Shown here: one piece after another, positions 23,390-34,715 of the stretch | Layout of the letters: the number at the start of each line of letters is the position of its first letter | Numbering within the stretch: position 1 is the stretch's first letter | From: Aedes albopictus | Taxonomy: Eukaryota > Arthropoda > Insecta > Diptera > Culicidae | DNA: 64,000 nucleotides | Reading direction: 5' to 3' | Assembly: GCF_035046485.1 (NCBI RefSeq) | Contig: NC_085138.1 | Coordinates: forward strand, 446,563,204 to 446,627,203 | Notes under the pieces: model-generated | The model's input: only the letters and a program-made list of their open reading frames with translations | Told to the model about the DNA's origin: nothing | Databases searched by the model: none | Made by a program: the position numbers and the translations under genes

Positions 23390-23970
23390 AAACCCTAGTT
23401 AATCCACCTAGCGGTGCTGGCGCCTTTCTCGTGCATTCGAAAACCCATTTAAACAAAACTCAAGTGACATGTTGATGAATACAGTTTCTTGCCGATTTTG
23501 GCAAAATGAGGTGAATTTTATGTTGCCAAAATGGGGTGTTTCGAAAATCGGAAAAAAATTGCGATTTTACAACTTTCAGGCGTTATTTTGACTTATACAT
23601 ATTATCAATATGGAGTATTCACAAGTTACAAAACGCTCCCCTTAGGTATGAACGTCACCTAATTACGTCCTGATTTAAAAAAAAATGTCGTTTTTGAAAA
23701 CTTAATGAATTTATATTTTTTTAATCGAAGTAAAGCTAAAACATGTTTTAAGATGATTTTGCGATAAACAAATTTTGTCAACAATTTGTGTTACCAAAAT
23801 CGGTAAAAAAAAGTTGCCAAAATCGGTAAGAAATTGCTGCCACAATCGGGAAGAAAATGTTGCCAAAAACGGGTGTTGCCGAAATCGGGAGTAGACAAAA
23901 ACGGGTGTTGCCAAAATTGGTAAGAAACTGTATAGCACTTTCACGTGTTTAACAAAAATTCATTTTTTTG
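23390..23970 (+). repeat. dispersed repeat (CCACCTAGCGGTG family), interrupted copy
   Basis: Paralogue of 10795-10925, interrupted at GATGAATA by the MITE at 23482-23930 and resuming with 'TAGCACTTTCA..T.TTTAACAAAAAT' at 23931. Confidence 0.8.
23482..23930. mobile_element. MITE, TIR CAGTTTCTTGCCGATTTTGG, TA target site
   Basis: TA at 23480-23481 and 23931-23932. The ends CAGTTTCTTGCCGATTTTGG and CCAAAATTGGTAAGAAACTG are inverted repeats with one mismatch. The subterminal phrase 'TTGCCAAAATCGG' is repeated several times on the right. Length 449 bp. The empty-site paralogue at 10885 shows the sequence before insertion, confirming both ends and the TA duplication. Tc1/mariner/pogo type by target site. 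Confidence 0.93.
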
Positions 23971-24267
23971 ACACCAGGTTCGGCTTTGGCTCAGGTTTCA
24001 ACTCACTTGCGCCACAGTCACGTCACCAAAACTACTGTACAAGGGTTCGTTTCTCGACGATTGACCACTTACGCACTTTTTTGGAATTTAAACTTTACTT
24101 TTCTTATACAAAACTCATTTACAATTAATTTTCAGTATTACAGACAATCATGTACGTCCTCCTTGCGCTAGAAAATTTCCACAAATCTCTACCAATTCAA
24201 AAATGCCAACCCGCCTGCTGCGATTAGAGTGCGCGTGGTGCGTATGTTGTCACGGTAACCCACTCAC

Positions 24268-24462
24268 ATGGTCGCGACGTCGGGCGTCGGCAGTGCCCGA
24301 GCAAAAATACTCGTGCTGCTTATACTGTTCGCAACAGATATAGCTTCGGGGTTAACCATGTTAGCAGCGTGTTTTAGGAGGATCAAAACCACTTCGGAAA
24401 ATAAACATACACTAGTTATCCAACCCTCCCGGAAGACTGCAAAGCCAATACTGATACAGTGA
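24268..24462 (+). CDS. 64-codon ORF with hydrophobic N-terminus, doubtful
   Basis: ATG at 24268. The first 35 residues look signal-peptide-like: a short basic stretch, then ILVLLILFATDIASG. The rest is hydrophilic with no motif. The surrounding 24180-24460 is unique. The opposite strand also has a 31-codon ATG frame ending exactly at a GTGAGT motif, so coding evidence is weak on both strands. Confidence 0.12.
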   Translation: MVATSGVGSARAKILVLLILFATDIASGLTMLAACFRRIKTTSENKHTLVIQPSRKTAKPILIQ

Positions 24463-24469
24463 TTTATAC

Positions 24470-24720
24470 AGTATTTTTTCTGAGGTTTATCTAGAAAATC
24501 CTTTACGAATTTCTCCAGGAATTTTTATGTGAGTTCCACTTGGGATTCCTCTTAAAGTCTAGAGATTCTTCCAAGAATTTCAACAGGAACTAGAAATTTA
24601 TCTTTCCGGATTTTTTCGGGGATTCCTCTATGGTGCCCTCCAGTAATTTATCCAGAAATTCATTTTAAAATTTATCCAGGAATTCCTCAACAAATATTTT
24701 GAGGTATTAATTCGGATCAT
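24470..24720 (+). repeat. 12-bp TTCCTCCAGGAA-family repeat, short block
   Basis: About 250 bp of strongly diverged units ('GAATTTCTCCAGGAATTTTT', 'ATTTATCCAGGAATTCCTC'). Same orientation as the arrays at 5425 and 49170. Confidence 0.65.
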
Positions 24721-24946
24721 TCTATATAAAAACGATACAGTGGAACTTCGAATGTCCCGATACTTTGTGGGTTTGTATTCCATCGAAAATTATTAGACTC
24801 ATATTTTTATAATGGCGAAAAACATTAGCCATTTCATAGGTTGGATTCCACTAAGAATTTGCATCCTTTGATATATACGTATTTCGACCTCAACTGTAAG
24901 GTTGTCTTCAGTGTCACGTACTTAACTCGGTTTTCTTTTTGTCTTA

Positions 24947-25611
24947 GGGGCGATTTCTTCACCCTGGCTTAAGCGTTAAGCCACACTGAGGATACTGCAA
25001 CTCCGAAAATCATACGAACCAACTATGATTTTTTGCCACAAGAATTTCTTGCGAAAATCATAGTTGCGAACTATGATTTTGGATTCATAGCGCCAACTAT
25101 TATTGTCATACTGTTACTGTATAAATTTCATAACACTCACGTATGAAAATCATACCTATAACGTATAAAAACTGAAACTATGTCTTATGATTATCATACA
25201 TATTTTTATGAAATATTTTGCACAAATTTAAAAAAATCGCAACCTGGAATCGAACCAGGAACGTCAAGGTTGGCGAATGCGTGCTTTACTCATTCGCCCA
25301 TCTACGCTTCGGAAGTTGAAGTGGTTAAAAGCCAATAAAAGGTTTTGTTGTTTTCTAGCAATGGTGTTTCATAACACATCTTATGATTTACATACGATGC
25401 TGCTCATGAGATTTTTCATACGACAAGTCTTATGGATTTCGCTTTTCAATGTATGAAAAGCATACGAGAACTATGAAATGATGAAAAAAATAAAAATAAC
25501 TGATTCATAAGATGTCAACTATGAAAAACATACGAACAGTATCCTCAGTGCAGGTTTAACTGTATGGGTAAGCCTGGCTTACCGGTTAAGCCGAGGTGAA
25601 GAAATCGGCCG
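24947..25611. mobile_element. outer MITE, TIR GGGGCGATTTCTTCACC, TTA target site
   Basis: TTA at 24944-24946 and 25612-25614. The ends GGGGCGATTTCTTCACC and GGTGAAGAAATCGGCCG are inverted repeats, followed inward by GGCTTAA/TTAAGCC. TWA duplications are typical of PIF/Harbinger elements. It is interrupted by the inner element at 24984-25550, so its own length is about 98 bp. Confidence 0.75.
24984..25550. mobile_element. inner MITE, TIR CACTGAGGATACTG, with tRNA-like segment
   Basis: CACTGAGGATACTG at the left and CAGTATCCTCAGTG at the right are perfect 14-bp inverted repeats. The interior is rich in 'CTATGATTTTCATAC' phrases in both orientations. On the minus strand, 25244-25310 holds a perfect T-arm (CCTGGTTCGATTCCAGG) and an 8-bp hairpin (GGCGAATG...CATTCGCC), resembling a tRNA, but the 5' acceptor strand does not pair. 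Flanks share only CA. Confidence 0.75.
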
Positions 25612-25614
25612 TTA

Positions 25615-26706
25615 GAGGGTTAAATAATCAGGCATCAAAAATTATGAAATACATATGTAGTAAATTTCTGTCTAGTTTCCATAAAATTTGCCGTTGTCTT
25701 AATGGCATGGGAACATGGGAACCTCATTTGTAATCCGAAGGAAAATTTCGATGGGATGGTACTGTTTTTCGCTAAGTTAAAAGCAATTTCTATTTTTCGA
25801 AAAAGTGCTGCACTTATCGAATTGAAGTCATACAATTTAGATAATTGTGAATCCAATTGAATATTTAATTGTTATCATATTATACAACTGCTGCTCGTTC
25901 CATTTTGTTACCGTAAGTAATAAACGTACAACGATTGAGTACTTTCAGCATCCAACTACTCTCTGAACAGTATCGTTACTGTATCCACCGCAATCACCCA
26001 TCACAGTAAGCCCTGACAACGACGACTTCGGGGTAAGTAATGCTGTGAGGGGTAATCAAGTTGCCATAGCAATCGCACGGCTCATCGCTGCAAAGCAGGT
26101 TTTGCATTCCAGTTTCCTTGTGTGGTTGGCTAAAGGGCAAATCAACAACAAACACAGCAGGCTCGGCTCTGCTCGGCTGGTTTGGATGGCTTTGATTATT
26201 CCAGCTGATAAATTTTCAAAGGAATCGACGTCGTAGCCCACGGCTTGCTTAGACCATCCCCGTTCGTTCGGTTCAATGATGGGCATCGCATGACTCAAAG
26301 AGATTGAAAAATTGGTAGTTCAATGAGGGTGACGGTTGGTGGTCTTTTCTGTTTGCTCCCCTTGAGCCTATTGACATTTCCACCGAGGGTTCCTGATCAA
26401 AAGTTTCAATCCTAAATGTCATACTAAGCCTCCATTTTGCGGAGGAGCTAAACTTAGCTGTTCAAAATTAATTGTTCCGTAAATATAGCCAAAGCATCCC
26501 ATAAATTTACCGACTTCCAAAATAAAACCTTAACCTTAAAAAAAAGTGCGTTCCGTAAATCTTCCAACTCCACTCCCCCCAAAACAGCAATTTTGCTAGT
26601 AAACTCTGGAAAAGTCATAAACCATCTTCGTCATGGCCCGGTGCCAAACGTTCCGTGCTACGCAGCAATTTGAGCGCGTGCCGGTCAACCCGGGGACTGG
26701 GTCAAG
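25615..26706. other. spacer with a donor-like motif
   Basis: Mostly AT-rich. From 25960 to 26032 the DNA is CA/AC-rich and leader-like, ending in CGG|GTAAGTAA (GT at 26033-26034), a full-strength donor match on plus. Whether an exon exists here cannot be decided from sequence. The 26045-26236 frame starts with GTG and is not convincing. Confidence 0.3.
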
Positions 26707-26708
26707 TA

Positions 26709-28055
26709 GGGGAGGAAGGGGTAACCCCGTCACCTTAAGCATTAGGATTATTCAAAATTAATGTAAGAGGTAATTTGAAATTTTATCTACGCAGAATGTT
26801 TGATTCATTAGTATTTTATAAGGTTTTTGCATTAAAATTTTCAAAATATGTTTATTCTACCGAATAATGAACATAACACAAACACATTAAATATTGATAA
26901 TGTTAATACAGTGCGGGTAAGACCGTCACCCCTATGGGGTAAGTCCGTCATACCTTTTTTTCAAGATACTTTTGAAGATTTTATTTTGAAAATGTTTCCA
27001 ACATATTTTTGATGAGTTGTGATGGTTTACCAATTATTCTAATCAGTCGTTTTTTATGTGATCGGCAATTTTAAAGTACATGCGACATGCTGCCAAATAA
27101 GGAAAAATCTACTTAAGCGATCATGCCGTTGTTCTCCATGTACATCAGTATAACTGGAAGAACAGCCTATGATTTAACCTTTCGCACCGTTGTAAAAAGT
27201 ACATACTACCAAAACACCTCACTCGTTCTCTTCTTCCTTTTCTTCTTGACATTACGTTCCAACTGGAAAAAGCCTGTTGTTAAGCTTGTTCTATGAACAC
27301 TTCCACAGTTATTAACTAAGAGTTGCCTCTGCCAATGACCATTTTGAATGTGTATATCGTGTGGCAAGCACGAAGATATTCTCTAGTATGTGCCCAAGAA
27401 AGTCAAGAAAATTTCCTTTACGTAAAGATCCTGGTCAGACTGGAAATGGAACACATCACACATGATGTAACGTAACTTTTAGCTTGATATAACGTTCGGC
27501 TCCGTGAAGCGTTAAACGTGATTGCGCCTCTATTAACAGAATTAGAAAAATATAATAATGATTCTATTTTGCCAGCCCCCAGGTGAATCCTTGAAGAATT
27601 ACTGGAGGAATACCCGAAGAAATCCCAAAAAGAGTTCCTGAAAGAATCCTCGCTGATGAGTGACGGGCTTACCCGAAAAGCCAACTTTTCTAAAATTGCA
27701 CCGTAATTTCTGAAAAATTGTTGAAACTGACCTTTCGACGATTCTTGGCACTAAAGAATAGTACAGATGAGAATACATGATTGATTAAAATAAATTTCTA
27801 TACTTGTTTTGTAATTCAGAGGCTAAATTCTACCGACGAAAAATTACTTTCACCGTTGGTGCAACAACGTGTGCGTTTGTTTTGTTTATTTTCTTCGCGT
27901 TTGACAGGTCAATGTTGGTATCATGTGTCTCAAAAAAATAAAAATGGTAAAAACAAATAAGGTGTGTGGCCAAAAAGCTACTAAATAACTATTTTCTGGT
28001 AGAATCATTGGGGTGACGGGCTTACCCACCCTGACGGTGTTACCCGCTTTTCCCC
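26709..28055. mobile_element. 1.35-kb inverted-repeat element, TIR GGGGAGGAAGGGGTAAC, TA target site
   Basis: TA at 26707-26708 and 28056-28057. GGGGAGGAAGGGGTAACCCC at the left pairs imperfectly with GTTACCCGCTTTTCCCC at the right. Subterminal 'GGGTAAG.CCGTCACCCC' phrases recur at 26917-26950 and, inverted, at 28010-28035. The interior contains a decayed Feilai copy and a scrap of 12-bp repeat; no transposase. Confidence 0.75.
27234..27455 (-). mobile_element. decayed Feilai SINE fragment
   Basis: Aligns phrase by phrase with the full copy at 60063-60345: the TTCTTC tail, AAAGCCTG, GAACACTTCCACAGTTATTAA, CTCTGCCAATGACCATTTTG, TGTATATCGTGTGGCA and TTTCCTTTACG. About 15-20 percent diverged by eye. 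The tRNA-like head is missing or too decayed to recognise. Confidence 0.85.
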
Positions 28056-28528
28056 TAGTAAAGTAGGCACAGTAGACGATGCCACACAAAAACGCGATGG
28101 TAATAAGCCACTACTGGCCCTCCCCAGAGTGTGCTCGTTCGTTAGGGCTGGGTGGGCCCCGCGCCCGCACTGCAAAGCTCGTCAATTCATCATTCTTTGG
28201 GTTTTAGTTACATTACATATGTTTTGCTCACCCAGAAGCACCTCGTCGTAGGGCGCCAGACGACGACCAGCATTCTGTGGCTTTTGTTTAGTTAAATGTC
28301 TTCATCGTCGCCATAGTTACCCTTCGCCATGGTTGCACTGCACACACTTTGTGCGACTGGCTCTGGTAATGTCAAACATTACATGTAGAAAGGTAGGCTA
28401 CTGCTGGCTGGCTGGCTGTGGCTACGCTTGCTTTGGTTAGCTCATGTGATCCGGTCCAGTCCGGTCCGGAGTGTTCAGCCACGACTGAGCCAGATGAGTT
28501 GTGGCACAAGTTGAGCAAATTTACATAC

Positions 28529-28742
28529 CATCGTTTTGCGACGTGGCCGGATGCGAGCGGTGCCATCGGAAATTTGCATAGCTGCTGTTGATGCTACTGC
28601 TGCTACGGCTACTGCTGATGTTGCTATTACCGTCAACACTTAGTGGCATCCGACGTGCAATAGCTATTAAGATATCAAAAGATAATTGGTCGAACATATG
28701 CAATCGAATTGTGCGAAGGTTTTGAAGGGACCATCGATTCAT
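28529..28742 (-). CDS. candidate first coding exon, 71 codons plus phase-1 donor
   Basis: The ATG at 28742 sits in CTTCAACATG, good insect context (A at -3). The frame runs MNRWSLQNLRTIRLHMFDQL..., then a Ser/Asn/Arg-rich low-complexity stretch (about residues 40-60) and an HRSHP stretch. It ends at ACGATG|GTATGT (exon end 28529, GT at 28528-28527), leaving phase 1; read through, it stops two codons later. A TATA box and CCAAT box lie at suitable distances upstream on the same strand. The protein is not recognised. The whole could still be an untranslated leader. Confidence 0.3.
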
Positions 28743-28819
28743 GTTGAAGTGAATAGAAAACAAGATGACTATTTTGAGGGACTGTCATTGTAAACTGTGC
28801 GATTTGGATTTTTGCGAGC

Positions 28820-28908
28820 AAGCGGGAGCTGCGGGAATGCACTCTGACTTTATACACTTTTGACGTTACTAGACGTTTGACGATGACGCGGGTCACTGTG
28901 ATTGGTGA
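28820..28908 (-). promoter_or_regulatory. minus-strand promoter: CCAAT and TATA boxes
   Basis: Minus-strand TATAAAG at 28854-28848 predicts a start near 28824. CCAAT at 28905-28901 lies about 80 bp upstream of that, and TGACG-type motifs (28861-28890) lie between. Downstream sequence is unique and leads to the ATG at 28742 and donor at 28529. Confidence 0.42.
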
Positions 28909-29034
28909 CGCCAACTAGATTGCTTAAAATACCGTGAGTAGATGCCGACTTTCAATATGTTATCATAAAACTACCACATAAAGGCCAGTTTCGTATTCGA
29001 AAGAAATCTCTCAACCAGATATATGTATGACTGT

Positions 29035-29375
29035 TGAGGAATTCCTGGAGATATCTCACTATAAATCCTTGAAGGAATTTCTGAAGGAATTCCAGTAAAA
29101 ACTTGAAGGAACCATAGGGAATAAACATGAAAAAAAAATCCTGGGATAATAGCTGGAGGAATTCCTCGAGGAATCCAAACATGAATTACTTGAGAATTTC
29201 CAGAAAAATAATCTGAAGAAATCCCTAGATGAATTCTTGGATAAATTCCTTAAGTAATTTAGAAAGAAATCCCTAGAAGAATCCCTGGATACATCTCTAT
29301 AGTAATTCCCGGCAGAATAAGGAGAAGATTTTCTAAGATGAATCTCTAGTGAAACTTTTGGAAGAACCCCCAAAG
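29035..29375 (-). repeat. 12-bp repeat array, inverted orientation
   Basis: GGAGGAATTCCT-type units, that is the complement of the arrays at 5425 and 49170. Frames such as 29059-29373 on minus are repeat translation (SRNSSRD-like). Confidence 0.7.
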
Positions 29376-29949
29376 GATGTTACAAAATTGAAAAAAAAAA
29401 ATAATTTGTTACAAATTATTACATAGAACCTTACAAATGTAAAAATAAGAGACATCACAAATTGACACAGGAAACCACAAAACAAAAATGTGCCCTGTTA
29501 TCCACATGGATAACATCTTTCGATAACAGAATGACGAGGTTTCATTAATTCATTTGGGCCCATCAGTAATCCTGGAATTCTGTTTTGTATGGCAGTTCGC
29601 CTTTTAGTCGACAGTCATTACTTCTGCTTTCATAGCTTGCTTTTATCTATTAAAACTTATCCCAATTGGGCATCCCGTTTCGAGTTTTAATATTTGAGCC
29701 TAACTATGTGATGGCTGTCTTACGGAACGATTTGTGACTAAACTTTGCCCGATTTAACTAAAAAGTTTGCAATTGAAATTGAGATTGTATTTCTTGAGCT
29801 CATATAACGCCAGAGCGCTACAAATGTCAATTTAACTTAGGTGAAATTTACAATTACAAATTGAACATGGAGCATATTAACGGAAAGCACAAATACAAAG
29901 CATGAACCACGTTAAATACAAATTTTGTCTTATTTCTGTAACAAATATT
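29376..29949. other. AT-rich spacer, nothing recognised
   Basis: No gene, array or terminal repeat could be supported. An A-run with ACAAATTATTACA phrases lies at 29390-29450. Confidence 0.4.
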
Positions 29950-30120
29950 TTAAACCCTTAGAAAGGAATTTACAGAGACATTCCTGAAGAGAAACCTGGA
30001 AGAATCTCTTTAGGAATCTCTGAAGGAATCCACGGAGAAACCGCCAGAGAATTCTATAGAGGAATGTGGAGATGGTACAAGAATTTCTTACAAGAAATCT
30101 TGGACAAATAGCTAAAGAAG
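29950..30120 (-). repeat. 12-bp repeat array, inverted orientation, short block
   Basis: Variants of GGAATCTCTGAAGGAATCC over about 170 bp, ending where the SINE at 30125 begins. Confidence 0.65.
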
Positions 30121-30124
30121 TAAA

Positions 30125-30340
30125 GACATTTACTCTGTCTTCGGCCAGAGGCCTCACAGACTGAACATTACTAACACTAAACAACGGACAACACAAATAA
30201 CATCCAATGGCCCAGTGGAGAAATTTCCGTTTGACGAAATGTTTTCCCCGACTGATGCAGGAATTGAACCCACACTCCGAGGCTTACGCAAGACACCTAA
30301 ACGACTGATGCAGCTAGCAGCTCGGCCACGAAGCCTACAC
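30125..30340 (-). mobile_element. SINE with serine/leucine-type tRNA head
   Basis: On minus the head has a perfect A box TGGCCGAGCTG (30328-30318) and B box GGTTCAATTCC (30270-30260). The roughly 48 bp between them is longer than in a type I tRNA, fitting a class II (Ser or Leu) ancestor with a variable arm. The body continues through 'GGAAATTTCTCCACTGGGCC'. The 3' end near 30125 is approximate. A third SINE type besides Feilai and the 21338 family. Confidence 0.7.
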
Positions 30341-30439
30341 AGAATGTTACTCCTTTTTGACATGGCTTCCGTCTTGATTTTTAAAATAATTGTGAGCTTT
30401 AAATCCTCAAAATGTTCTAATTCAAAATCATCGCACCAC

Positions 30440-31990
30440 AACTTGTAAGGGAATTTCTAGAGTAATCCCTGTAAAGTTCCTGGATAACTTCCTGTGGTAG
30501 TTCATGCATTTAATCTCAGAAATAATCTCTTGCGAATTCCCTAGATAAATTCTTTGATAAATTTCTAAAGAGTCTCTGGATAAATGCTTGGAATAATTCT
30601 CGATAGAAGCCGTAGAGCAATACCTGGCGGAATCCTTGGAGATATTCCTAGGTTACTTCCTAATTAAATTTTTGAAGAAATCTCTTTAGAAATCTCTGGG
30701 TAAATACTTAGAGGAATCCCTGCAGAAATATACCGAGAAATCTCTGGAAAAATCTCTGAATGATGCTCTCTAGGAACCCAGAAAAATCACTGGAAATCAC
30801 ACAAGAAGAATTCCTGGAGAAACATTTCTAGAAATTCCTATAGGAACTCCTGGGGGTATTCATAGAGAAATCTCTAGAAATGTCTCTTGAAGAGTTGCTG
30901 AAGGTTACATAAAAAATCCCTAAGGAACTCGCTGTTAAACTCTAAAAGAATTCCTGATTGAATCTCTAATGGAGCTCATAGATGAGTAGTTGTTCTAATA
31001 ATTTCCTGGAGAAGTTCCTGGAGAAAACCCTAGAAGAATATTTGAAGTAATTCCTAGAAAAATCTCTTGAGATTTCTCTGGATAATTCATAAAGAAATCT
31101 TTTAAACAATCTGTGGAGGAGCTCCTTGTGGAATTCTTGTATACCATTCCATGGAAAATAGATATAGTGGATCTCCAAATGTAATGATATTTGGCGGATT
31201 TATGGTTCACCAAATTCTTGGTGGAATTCCTAGATAAATTATAAGTGAAATTGTTGGTAAATTTCCTTCAGGAATCTCTGAATAACCCTTAGAGGAATCC
31301 GTGCTGGAATCTACAGATAAATCCCTGAGAAAATCTCTGGAAGATTCTCTGTGGGGATCTCTGGAGAATTGCCTTAAGGAATCCCTGGAGATGCTTCTGG
31401 AGGAACATCTGTAGAAATTTCTACAACAACTCCTGAAGAAATTTATGGAGGAAACCCTAGAAATATCGCTGAAAGAGTCGCGGGGGGTTTGCCTCGAGAA
31501 ATCCCTAGACGACTTGCAGGTGAAATCACTCTAGAAATTTCTGAATGAATCCCTAGACTCTAGGGCCTAGAGTAATTCATAGATGAGTATTTGCTGGAGT
31601 TATTCCTGAGAGTATTACGAAAGGAATCAATGGAGAAATCCCTAGAGAAATCTGACAAGTATACAACTCCTGGAGAAATCCCTAGAGGGATCAATAATTC
31701 CTGGGGAATTTGTAAAGCTATCTCTGTAATAGTCTCTGAAGGATTTTTTTTTGTGAAATTCTTGCATAAATTTCTGAAGTAATTCCTGAAGACATCCTTG
31801 GAGCATTCTCTGAAGAATTCTCCAGGGAAATCACAGGCAAAATCCCCAGAAGATTTCCTATAGAATTGTCCAAGGAATAGCCTCAGGTGAAATTCTACAC
31901 GAATTCTTGGAGAAATTCCTAGATGAATTTCTCTAGGAATTCCTGGAGGAATTCACGGCAGAAACCCTGGAGAAATCCTGGATAAATTAC
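30440..31990 (-). repeat. 12-bp repeat array, inverted orientation, 1.5 kb
   Basis: Long run of 'GGAATCCCTGGAGAAATC'-type units. Several short frames in both strands (for example 30966-31213 minus, 31591-31782 plus) come from the repeat. Confidence 0.8.
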
Positions 31991-32214
31991 TGTGGCATTA
32001 ACAGTTTTTTAGGAGAATGGAAAACACTAGTTTTTTGAGTATTTTCTTTAGTGTTTTTTATTTTTCCAGAATAGCTGCTTAATTAAGTGTAGAATTAGCT
32101 AAATGTTAAAATACACGTTAATAAAAAAAATAAAAAAACTGCTAACTGTAAAACAGTTTTACTCCGAAGCAATATCATCCTAGTCGCTTCTCATTCGTCC
32201 AAAAATGAAAAAGA

Positions 32215-33060
32215 AATCCAAAGAATTCATTTCTGGAGTAATTTCTGGATAAATCACTGTAGAAATTCTCAGAAGCGTTGCTGGAGAAATCCCTTAAGGA
32301 ATTTCTTGATAAACCCCCGTAGTAAATGAAGAAATCACTAGAGGAACCCTTGGAGTAATGCCTGACGGAATTCAGAGAGAAATTCGTCAGGGAATTCATG
32401 ATGTATCCCACAAACGTTATTTAAGGAACTCTCATGAGAATTGGGTTCTTTAGGGGTATCCAGATTATTTCATAATCAGATTCTCCCCCCAAAGATTAGT
32501 CGAAATCCATAATTTCATAATTTTTGGAGTCCAGAAACTATTTTTAAAATGCATTTAAAGTTTGTATGGGGAAATTTTTTTGTTCGGGTCGAACTGTCAT
32601 TTTAACGATTGAACTGTCATTCTATCCACGAAAATAAAAGCTGTTTTGTTAATTTAATCATCAAAACAAAGGTATTAAAATCCAATAAAATCACGTTATA
32701 CTCAGAAAAATGAGCTCTTTCGATTAGGCTATAGAAAATGGCGATATTTTATTCACTAAACAATCCAATTGCTCGGAGGAATGTCTAGATGAGTTCCTGG
32801 AGTAACTTCCTGAAAAAAATTCCGATAGGAATTCATTGATATACCCCAGGAGAAATCTATCCATACAGGAGTCCCTGGGAAAATATCTCAAGGAATTTCT
32901 GGAAAATCGCCCCTTGGAGGAATCCTTGGAGTAATTCCTGAAAAAAGAATCTAAAGAATTCCATAGATGAATGCCTGGAGGGATATCTGAAGAAATCACT
33001 AAAGGAATCTCTGCAGCAATTCTTGGAGACGTTGCAGAATTCCTAGATAAATAAATTTAA
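32215..33060 (-). repeat. 12-bp repeat array, inverted orientation, two blocks
   Basis: Blocks at 32215-32400 and 32755-33060 separated by about 350 bp of unique DNA with no recognised feature (32401-32754). Minus-strand frames (32175-32411, 32724-32999) read NSLRDFS/SRNSSRHS-type series and are repeat-derived. Confidence 0.7.
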
Positions 33061-34130
33061 AGATCCTGGATAAGTTGCTCCCAGGGTCACAACCATCACA
33101 TTTCTGGGGTCTCAAAAAAAAAAATCTTTTTACGAAAATAAAAATGTGCAACAAGAAACAAAAATTTTTGCACTTTACTTGACTTTCCAACTTTTTGAAC
33201 CCTCAAAACTTGTTAGCATTCTTTCAATTCAACTAGGAAGTTTTGTGCAATTGCTCAAGATGTTTTGCAGGTGTTCTTGGAGGAAATATTCACCTTAATT
33301 TTTCCCCAAAATTCTGAAAAAAAAAGTTTGAAGCACTTCTCAATTCATGAACGAATTACAGTCATACCTCGATATAACGTAACTGCAATTTTATTTTCGT
33401 TACGTTATATCGAAGTTACGTTATATCGAAGCAAAATTTTTTTTCACGAATTTCGTTTTAAATACATATTTTGAAAAGAAAATTACCAAAAAGATTATGT
33501 TAATCACCCAACAGTGATTTCCAGCCTTTCTTATGTATATTTTCCTCATCATTGAATTTTATACATTTTTAAAAGTTTGTAAGATCATACATAAGTCGAA
33601 TACTTAGCATGTCTCTTTATATTTAACTATTCAAGCCAATGTCACATAAATCAAGCAAGATTCTTCTCCTTTTTTGCATCTAGAACTGGTCAAACGTCAA
33701 GCGTTATCTATTGGTGTGAATATAAGTAAGAAATTAACCCAGGAGTTCCTGGATGAGTGCCTCATGAAATACCTCATGTGATTCATCCTGAAGTTCTCTA
33801 AGGATATTTATCCAAGGATCCTTCAATCTTCTATGATGCCTCCATAAATTCTTACTGAGTTTTATATTTGATATGATATCTTTAGGAACGCCTGCCTTAA
33901 TTGCTCCAGATGTTCTTGATATGATTCCTTCACGAATTTTCCCTGTAGTTTCTCAAGGGATTTCTGTAGGATTCCCCAAAGAGATTTGCTTTTAAAAATG
34001 TATTCTGTCCAAGATTTTTCCAAGGTTTAATTCTGTCGTTCCTCTTAAAATTTCTACTAGGATTTCTCTAGTCACTCCAGCAAGGATCCTCAAAAAAGTT
34101 CCAAGATTTCAACTATTTCTGTTCGAAGAG

Positions 34131-34715
34131 TCCCAAGTAACACATTTGTCGCAGAAGACTCACGGCGGCACAGGTTTTGATGTGCAGGAGTCACTGTGAC
34201 TTACTTCTAACAAATTAATTCTTACTTGCTAGAAGTAAATCGCAGTGACTCTTCTATGACAAATGTGTTTTTTTTATTCTTAATCACTTAACCTAATTTA
34301 CAGCTCTATTGTCCACTAGGGCACTACGTGAGCGATTTCAATTGACAGCTGTACCTACAGTATTGTACAGAGCCTAGATGTCTTATCAAACTGGTTGCCT
34401 TGCTGCTGCTTTCACTTCTCTACTCTACATGGTAGAATGGTAGAATGATGAGCACAAAGATGATAGGTGGCCGTTGTTCCTTTCCAGTCCGATTGGGGGT
34501 CCATTATGAGTAGCAGTTCGCCGATGTCTAGGTATCCGGGTTCGTTTGAGCCATGGGGTTCAGAAGAGGGTCAGTGTCAGCCACTCTCGGTGAAGAGCAA
34601 CTGACGAAAAATTGCAAGTGCCTGGGCTGGGAATCAAACCCATGACCATCCGCATATGAAGCGAACGTGTGACCAACTACGCCACGGGCCCCGGCAACAA
34701 GTGTGTTACTTGGGG
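34131..34715. mobile_element. MITE, TIR CCCAAGTAACAC, carrying a SINE
   Basis: The left end CCCAAGTAACACATTTGTC and right end GTGTGTTACTTGGG match the ends of the 8098-9956 element. The native interior is a hairpin (CACATTTGTCGCAGAAGACT pairing with GTGACTCTTCTATGACAAATGTG). The rest is the SINE at 34269-34697. Confidence 0.7.
34269..34697 (-). mobile_element. tRNA-derived SINE, minus orientation
   Basis: Same family as 21338-21870. Minus-strand A box TGGCGTAGTTGG (34684-34673) and B box GGTTTGATTCC (34640-34630). The poly(A) tail appears as the T-run at about 34269. Direct repeats ACAAATGTGT (left) and ACAAGTGTGT (right), one mismatch, form the probable target duplication. The 34528-34725 minus frame is the translated SINE. 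Confidence 0.85.

Noticed and set aside
30440..33060. Regular short repeats considered as a CRISPR array
   Set aside because: Units are degenerate, contiguous and 12 bp long with no unique spacers, and the genome is eukaryotic.
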